A stretch of DNA of 64,000 nucleotides, from positions 22,209,704 through 22,273,703 of the forward strand of contig NC_088304.1 of NCBI RefSeq assembly GCF_032854445.1, written 5' to 3'. Of this stretch, positions 63,501-64,000 are shown in pieces. The DNA is from Liolophura sinensis (lineage: Eukaryota; Mollusca; Polyplacophora; Chitonida; Chitonidae). Below the pieces are notes generated by a model. It was not told the origin of the DNA and ran no database searches. It saw nothing but the letters and a program-made list of their open reading frames with translations. Position numbers and translations under genes: made by a program. The number at the start of each line of letters is the position of its first letter. Position 1 is the first letter of the stretch.

Positions 63501-64000
63501 GCGGAGTGCCTCTTTCCATGTGCACAGCTATAAATCACAGTGTATTACTGGGGACAGATAATACAGCTATGGGCCTTACCGTGGTGCGGAGTGCCTCTTT
63601 CCATGTGCACAGCTATAAGTCACAGTGTATTGCTGGGGACAGATCATACAGCTATGGGCCTTACTGTTGTGATGAATGCCTGTTTCCATGCAGACAACTG
63701 TAAGTCACAGTGTATTGCTGGGAACAGATAATACAGCTATGGGCCTTACCGTGGCGTTGAGCGCCTCTTTCCATATGGACAGCTGTAAATCACAGCGTAT
63801 TGCTGGGGAGGGTTAATACAGCTATGGGCCTTACTGTTGTGATGAATGCCTGTTTCCATGCGGACAACTGTAAGTCACAGTGTATTGCTGGGAACAGATA
63901 ATACAGCTATGGGCCTTACCGTGGTGATGAGTGCCTGTTTCTATGTGGGCAGCTGTAAATCACAGTGTATTGCTGGGGACAGATCATACAGCCATGGGCC
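28388..64000 (-). CDS. SVOP: SVOP-like transporter gene, overall model, 5' end outside window
   Basis: Thirteen exons were reconstructed on the minus strand (coding about 408 residues in this window). All have GT/AG borders and phases that join without a break. The product aligns along its length with synaptic vesicle 2-related protein, a 12-helix major facilitator superfamily member of vesicle membranes whose substrate is not settled. Visible landmarks are [10 protein letters not shown] after helix 2 (MFS motif A), [12 protein letters not shown] in helix 4, WLPESARF after helix 6, DRIGRRK after helix 8 and FLPIETMGR after helix 12. The start codon and the first exons lie beyond 64000. SVOP against the paralogue SVOPL cannot be separated with certainty. 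The introns are loaded with minisatellites, three of which include exon edges. Confidence 0.92.
28888..29213 (-). mobile_element. SINE family B copy in the last intron
   Basis: Shares gtatttaacaatttttcagtc and the atatgatgacaaggag block with other copies; the tRNA-like head is at the high end. Diverged. Confidence 0.75.
29550..29663 (-). CDS. SVOP: SVOP-like exon, transmembrane helix 12
   Basis: 114 bases, phase 0 at both ends. Acceptor gtttcag, donor GTAAGT. Encodes [20 protein letters not shown] and then [18 protein letters not shown]: the last helix and the conserved LPIET-GR cytosolic motif. Confidence 0.93.
29780..30690 (-). other. Intron sequence, poly-T and G-rich stretch
   Basis: Contains a poly-T run followed by a G-rich stretch (29990-30040) and a degenerate actggtta-type repeat (30475-30680). 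No coding signal. Confidence 0.6.
30706..30795 (-). CDS. SVOP: SVOP-like exon, helix 10-11 region
   Basis: 90 bases, phase 0 at both ends. Acceptor cttacccacag, donor GTGAGT. Encodes [20 protein letters not shown] and [10 protein letters not shown], one of the most conserved stretches of the SV2/SVOP family. Confidence 0.95.
31337..31439 (-). mobile_element. SINE family A, short recent insertion
   Basis: Severely 5'-truncated, flanked by a perfect 12-bp duplication catttgctttga (31325-31336 and 31440-31451). Confidence 0.93.
31468..31780 (-). mobile_element. SINE family B copy
   Basis: Has gtgagtgagcgag tail, cttttatctagtgctg, cgctgaacgccaagcgagga and a tRNA-like head near 31730-31780. Confidence 0.85.
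31815..31930 (-). mobile_element. SINE family A fragment
   Basis: Tail and first body block only, ending at ctgggcagagcc. Confidence 0.85.
32129..32210 (-). CDS. SVOP: SVOP-like exon, helix 10
   Basis: 82 bases: one base completes an Arg codon, then [20 protein letters not shown] and AYVYTPE, ending before GTAAAG in phase 0. Acceptor catttgcag-like (ctacattgcag). Confidence 0.93.
32355..32455 (-). repeat. Two extra copies of the 3' end of the 33599-33710 exon
   Basis: 32355-32388 and 32416-32455 repeat the exon-end sequence. Read on the minus strand the second translates as [10 protein letters not shown] against [10 protein letters not shown] in the real exon, followed by accag-gtatatg, a donor-like site. 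The first has [10 protein letters not shown]. They lie on the far side of the 34-bp array, about 1.2 kb downstream of the real exon. Confidence 0.8.
32460..33598 (-). repeat. 34-bp minisatellite seeded on an SVOP splice donor
   Basis: About 33 units. On the minus strand each reads approximately ccaggtaaacacttctgctg followed by attcagtcaggcag. The first unit in transcript order is the donor and intron start of the exon ending at 33599 (accag-gtaatcacttctgctg). Most units therefore keep a CAG/GTAAAC donor-like site. Some have CTG/GTAAAC, and a few (ttttcctgg on the plus strand) have lost the GT. Confidence 0.95.
33599..33710 (-). CDS. SVOP: SVOP-like exon, helices 8-9
   Basis: 112 bases. Two bases complete a Gly codon, then [20 protein letters not shown] and [16 protein letters not shown], with two bases of the next Arg codon. 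Acceptor ctgtttgcag, donor GTAATC. DRIGRRK is the second-half MFS motif A. Confidence 0.95.
33855..34020 (-). mobile_element. SINE family A, truncated
   Basis: Tail through body to cagaccttcccacgtatggcc; moderately diverged. Confidence 0.88.
34350..34463 (-). CDS. SVOP: SVOP-like exon, loop 7-8 and start of helix 8
   Basis: 114 bases. Two bases complete a Gly codon, then [20 protein letters not shown] and [17 protein letters not shown], ending with one base of Gly. Acceptor atattccag, donor GTACTC. Human SVOP has [20 protein letters not shown] at the same place (from memory), so identity is clear. Confidence 0.95.
34550..35070 (-). repeat. ~118-bp array of an SVOP acceptor and exon start
   Basis: The gggata(c/t)c marker recurs at 34563, 34681, 34798, 34915 and about 35033, and at 34445 inside the real exon, a period of 117-118. 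Each unit contains the upstream intron piece, a tt(c)cag acceptor-like site and the first ~25 bases of the exon. On the minus strand they read for example [11 protein letters not shown] and GSDDGIPVN then stop. Confidence 0.95.
35355..35692. mobile_element. MITE-like repeat with ~20-bp terminal inverted repeats
   Basis: Begins ttttttagagtttttccaac and ends gttgaaaaaattctaaaaaa, inverted copies of each other. Related sequences lie at 55508-55860 and 60325-60640, sharing cattcagc-aatg-attcat, gatgaaatct-gcagtc and gtcagaaaagg blocks. Confidence 0.7.
36176..36252 (-). CDS. SVOP: SVOP-like exon, helix 7
   Basis: 77 bases: G completes the TGG (Trp) codon from the previous exon, then [20 protein letters not shown] and GDSCH, then G of the next codon. 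Acceptor gtttccag, donor GTAACA. Confidence 0.95.
36478..36541. repeat. (GT)n/(TA)n compound microsatellite
   Basis: A short GT run leads into about 20 TA units. Confidence 0.95.
36990..37066 (-). CDS. SVOP: SVOP-like exon, loop 6-7 into helix 7
   Basis: 77 bases, phase 0 start after ttattttgtag. Encodes [20 protein letters not shown] and LLWII, then TG of Trp. Donor GTAAGC. Corresponds to the RDLFTPHFRWTTLLLW segment of human SVOP (from memory). Confidence 0.94.
37205..37288 (+). mobile_element. SINE family A tail fragment
   Basis: Has taccaccataattctgac, gaaatattcttgagtac and caatcaaataaataaataaa. Confidence 0.8.
37541..37672 (-). CDS. SVOP: SVOP-like exon, cytosolic loop 6-7
   Basis: 132 bases, phase 0 both ends. 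Encodes [20 protein letters not shown], then [20 protein letters not shown] and VNTS. WLPESAR is the MFS sugar-porter-like PES motif. Acceptor catactgacag, donor GTAATC. Confidence 0.95.
37690..38030. repeat. ~22-bp minisatellite just upstream of an SVOP acceptor
   Basis: Units of gaatgatgacatttgaacacag with deletions. On the minus strand it lies 20-360 bases before the acceptor at 37673 and is pyrimidine-rich with very few AG dinucleotides. Confidence 0.9.
38857..38993 (-). mobile_element. SINE family A with target-site duplication
   Basis: 5'-truncated, with perfect 13-bp duplication aatgctcaatgta (38844-38856, 38994-39006). Confidence 0.93.
39510..39765 (-). mobile_element. SINE family A, old near-full copy
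   Basis: Tail to tRNA-like head recognisable (gaacttgaactcacagcgac, then ctacctcaactacagaggc) with many changes. Confidence 0.8.
39995..41205. repeat. 21-bp minisatellite with two orientation switches
   Basis: The unit ggtggagggcatgtcgtactg runs in plus orientation from 39995 to about 40270. It is inverted (ccagtacaacatgccctcca) from about 40270 to 40630, then plus again to about 41205. The junction near 40628-40655 is a near-perfect palindrome (caccaacacg...cgtgttggtg). It lies in the intron between the 37672 and 41444 exons. The long frames on both strands are artefacts of the 21-bp period. Confidence 0.95.
41444..41569 (-). CDS. SVOP: SVOP-like exon, helices 5-6
   Basis: 126 bases, phase 0 both ends. 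Encodes [20 protein letters not shown], then [20 protein letters not shown] and CF. Acceptor gactttcag, donor GTAAGT. Matches the FWAIGTVFEVVLA...GWRWLL region of SVOP. Confidence 0.95.
42380..43100. repeat. Degenerate ~190-bp dispersed/tandem repeat
   Basis: Copies share gaacctgagctcaa-acatgcagta, gtgtcattgtgctctacatg and gtatgacataa-ctatgcctgta. Related blocks lie at 46060-46560, 46880-47040 and 48125-48185. Function unknown. Confidence 0.65.
43805..43915 (+). mobile_element. SINE family A fragment
   Basis: Has ccggtttcctcccacc and the full tail cttgagtacggcgtaaaaca followed by an A-rich end. Confidence 0.85.
43955..44018 (-). CDS. SVOP: SVOP-like exon, loop 4-5
   Basis: 64 bases: T completes GCT (Ala), then [20 protein letters not shown] and E, phase 0 end. 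Acceptor gtctttgacag, donor GTAAGA. The AEFLP..RAK motif is diagnostic of the family. Confidence 0.94.
44565..44690 (-). mobile_element. SINE family A, degraded
   Basis: Has tactcaagaatatttcgttt, cggccaacattatgagggga and ccacaaccatctgc. Confidence 0.7.
44880..45004 (-). CDS. SVOP: SVOP-like exon, helices 3-4
   Basis: 125 bases from phase 0. Encodes [20 protein letters not shown], then [20 protein letters not shown] and Q, with two bases of Ala. Acceptor ctgttttgcag, donor GTAAGA. Confidence 0.95.
45120..45560. repeat. ~20-bp degenerate minisatellite
   Basis: Units of the type tgtctgtggtatgtcagtgg, upstream of the 45004 acceptor in the same intron. Confidence 0.85.
45735..45930 (+). mobile_element. 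SINE family A, truncated
   Basis: Starts at ccttacgctggcttcctctt and ends tgagtacggcgtatgacac plus an A-rich tail. Confidence 0.88.
46562..46885 (+). mobile_element. SINE family B copy
   Basis: From caggatcaatccttgatcgc through cttcctcgcttggcgttcag to the terminal (ctca)n tail; the head lacks the A-box part. Confidence 0.85.
47140..48085. repeat. Scattered acctca-type degenerate repeats
   Basis: Irregular units such as gtacctcaagtatacctcag, clustered at 47150-47290 and 47865-48085. Confidence 0.6.
48855..49076 (+). mobile_element. SINE family A, nearly full length
   Basis: From gcccctcaccaatcccgtca through the B-box ggttcaag-like gagttcaagccc to the tail at 49076. Confidence 0.88.
49400..49690. 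repeat. ~35-bp degenerate tandem repeat
   Basis: Units like ccttgatgagaataaaattt followed by tggtccacattt. Confidence 0.8.
49870..50850. other. Intron sequence without recognised feature
   Basis: The 67-codon frame at 50120-50323 shows no domain; no repeat identified. Confidence 0.45.
50862..51187 (-). mobile_element. SINE family B copy
   Basis: Nearly complete: gtgagtgagtgagtgggtgc tail at the low end. The tRNA-like head at the high end reads on the minus strand ccccgatagcacatttggta. Confidence 0.88.
51855..52172. repeat. 32-bp minisatellite near an SVOP exon
   Basis: About ten units of cattacccacattacacact followed by ttgtacatgtta, some with internal deletions. Lies 400 bases downstream (in transcript order) of the 52568 donor. 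Confidence 0.93.
52568..52639 (-). CDS. SVOP: SVOP-like exon, helix 2 and MFS motif A
   Basis: 72 bases, phase 0 both ends. Encodes [20 protein letters not shown] and GRKA. The GxxxDxxGRK signature after helix 2 is intact. Acceptor gtattttgacag, donor GTAAGT. The exon before it is represented by the array at 63340-64000. Confidence 0.96.
52855..53230. repeat. 248-bp tandem duplication with tRNA-like sequences
   Basis: Two copies of a unit containing tagctcagttagtagagcac and a gagttcgaatcctggtgt B-box. These are A- and B-box-like promoter elements, but the acceptor stem does not pair, so they are tRNA-derived repeats and not tRNA genes. Confidence 0.75.
53585..53902 (-). mobile_element. Two degraded SINE family A copies in tandem
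   Basis: The first (53585-53815) runs from tail to head region. The second (53818-53902) has only the tail and first body block. Confidence 0.75.
54044..54262 (-). mobile_element. SINE family A copy
   Basis: Tail (attta)n, gtgttttacactgtactcaa, body and gacttgaactcatagcgact. Confidence 0.85.
54270..55385 (-). other. Intron sequence without recognised feature
   Basis: AT-rich, no coding signal on either strand. Confidence 0.5.
55390..55440. repeat. (GGTCA)n, about ten units
   Basis: A perfect pentanucleotide array, gtcaggtcaggtca, that consists of overlapping AGGTCA half-sites. Confidence 0.97.
55508..55860. mobile_element. MITE-like repeat, copy 2
   Basis: Shares ordered blocks with 35355-35692, including gtccattcagcaaatgcatt and gtcagaaaagg. 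Confidence 0.65.
55885..56430. repeat. ~165-bp degenerate threefold repeat with dispersed-element end
   Basis: ttctatgtttaaagggcaat recurs at about 55900, 56070 and 56220. The last unit ends in gacagagagacagacagaca and atatccccctgcatt, a pattern common in molluscan genomic repeats (from memory). Confidence 0.7.
56440..58335 (-). other. Intron sequence without recognised gene
   Basis: Contains a poly-T/poly-G run at 57605-57640. No coding exon recognised. 56640-57060 is less AT-rich than its surroundings but shows no motif. Confidence 0.5.
58353..58611 (+). mobile_element. SINE family A, full length with target-site duplication
   Basis: From the tRNA-like head ggggcctgcgtggctcagtt to (aata)n. 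Flanked by a perfect 14-bp duplication atcttttcacatgt (58339-58352 and 58612-58625). Confidence 0.95.
59408..59760 (+). mobile_element. SINE family B, most complete copy
   Basis: The tRNA-like head ggccccaatagcacagctgg, the B-box-like gggtcgagtc, the body cttcctcgctt and cactagataaaatagaggtg, and the (actc)n tail are all present. Confidence 0.88.
60325..60640. mobile_element. MITE-like repeat, copy 3
   Basis: Begins gtttcagaatttttctaact and ends gctgaaaaaaattccccaaa. Internal blocks are shared with the copies at 35355 and 55508. Confidence 0.65.
60700..61660 (-). other. Intron sequence, locally GC-richer, no gene recognised
   Basis: 61000-61460 has higher GC than its surroundings and two short minus-strand frames. 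I find no splice-consistent coding match to the transporter or any other family. Confidence 0.45.
61670..62600. repeat. 21-bp minisatellite, about 36 units
   Basis: Unit gtatgctgtgaccttgtacat. It is split by a SINE at 62130-62303. The period of 21 gives long frames in all phases, none of them credible genes. Confidence 0.95.
62130..62303 (+). mobile_element. SINE family A inserted in the minisatellite
   Basis: 5'-truncated at ctcatgctggcttcttccct. Flanked by tgtatgctgtg (62119-62129 and 62304-62314), which is the array unit itself. Confidence 0.9.
63340..64000 (-). repeat. SVOP: 85-bp array carrying an SVOP-like coding segment and donor
   Basis: Donor sites (ACG or ACA followed by GTAAGG, minus strand) lie at 63410, 63495, 63580, 63665, 63750, 63835 and 63920, an exact 85-bp period continuing past the window edge. 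In the unit ending at 63410 the minus strand reads [18 protein letters not shown] up to the donor in phase 0, exactly the phase the 52639 exon needs. It aligns with QLHCEWRLPSWQVALLTS of human SVOP (from memory). Units ending 63665, 63750 and 63835 are also open ([30 protein letters not shown]). Those ending 63495, 63580 and 63920 contain a TAG. Each unit also has a tctgtccccag acceptor-like site before the coding part. Confidence 0.85.

Overview
This is eukaryotic nuclear DNA. It is AT-rich and intron-rich, and dense in minisatellites and short tRNA-derived SINEs. The SINE families and the gene content (a galaxin-like secreted protein, an SVOP-type transporter) suggest a marine lophotrochozoan, most likely a mollusc. 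That assignment is inference; no species can be fixed from this window.

Layout. 1-6 kb holds degenerate repeats and the remnant of a Ty3/Gypsy-type retrotransposon interrupted by a SINE. 7.1-10.3 kb holds a two-exon galaxin-like gene on the minus strand: a signal-peptide exon at 10221-10290 and a large exon of fourteen 27-residue dicysteine repeats at 7184-8373. 10.3-14.5 kb has no recognised gene, only repeats. 14.57-22.70 kb is bounded by near-identical inverted repeats of about 680 bp. The right arm is broken by a nested SINE and by a ~1 kb insertion. Between the arms lie several tandem arrays, including eight 49-bp units that mostly carry a TATA-like box. They also enclose one intronless gene (18599-20305, plus strand) whose 568-aa product combines DUF1771, Smr and 3CxxC zinc-finger domains. 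22.7-28 kb holds a diverged direct duplication, SINE fragments and a dead LINE.

From about 28.4 kb to beyond the right edge the minus strand carries one large gene, an SVOP-like (synaptic vesicle 2-related) major facilitator transporter. I reconstructed twelve coding exons with consistent splice sites and phases, plus a probable terminal exon. A further upstream exon is visible as multiple partial copies at the right edge.

The most unusual signal is in this transporter gene. In three separate places an exon edge with its splice site has become the seed of a tandem array. An 85-bp unit with coding sequence and donor occurs at least seven times at 63.3-64.0 kb. A 34-bp unit carrying the donor of the 33.6-kb exon occurs about 33 times. 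A ~118-bp unit carrying the acceptor of the 34.4-kb exon occurs five extra times. A fourth array, of 21-bp units with two orientation switches, could make a large hairpin in another intron. The second candidate for novelty is the Smr/3CxxC gene inside inverted repeats. Homologies were recognised by eye from family knowledge; no database search was run.
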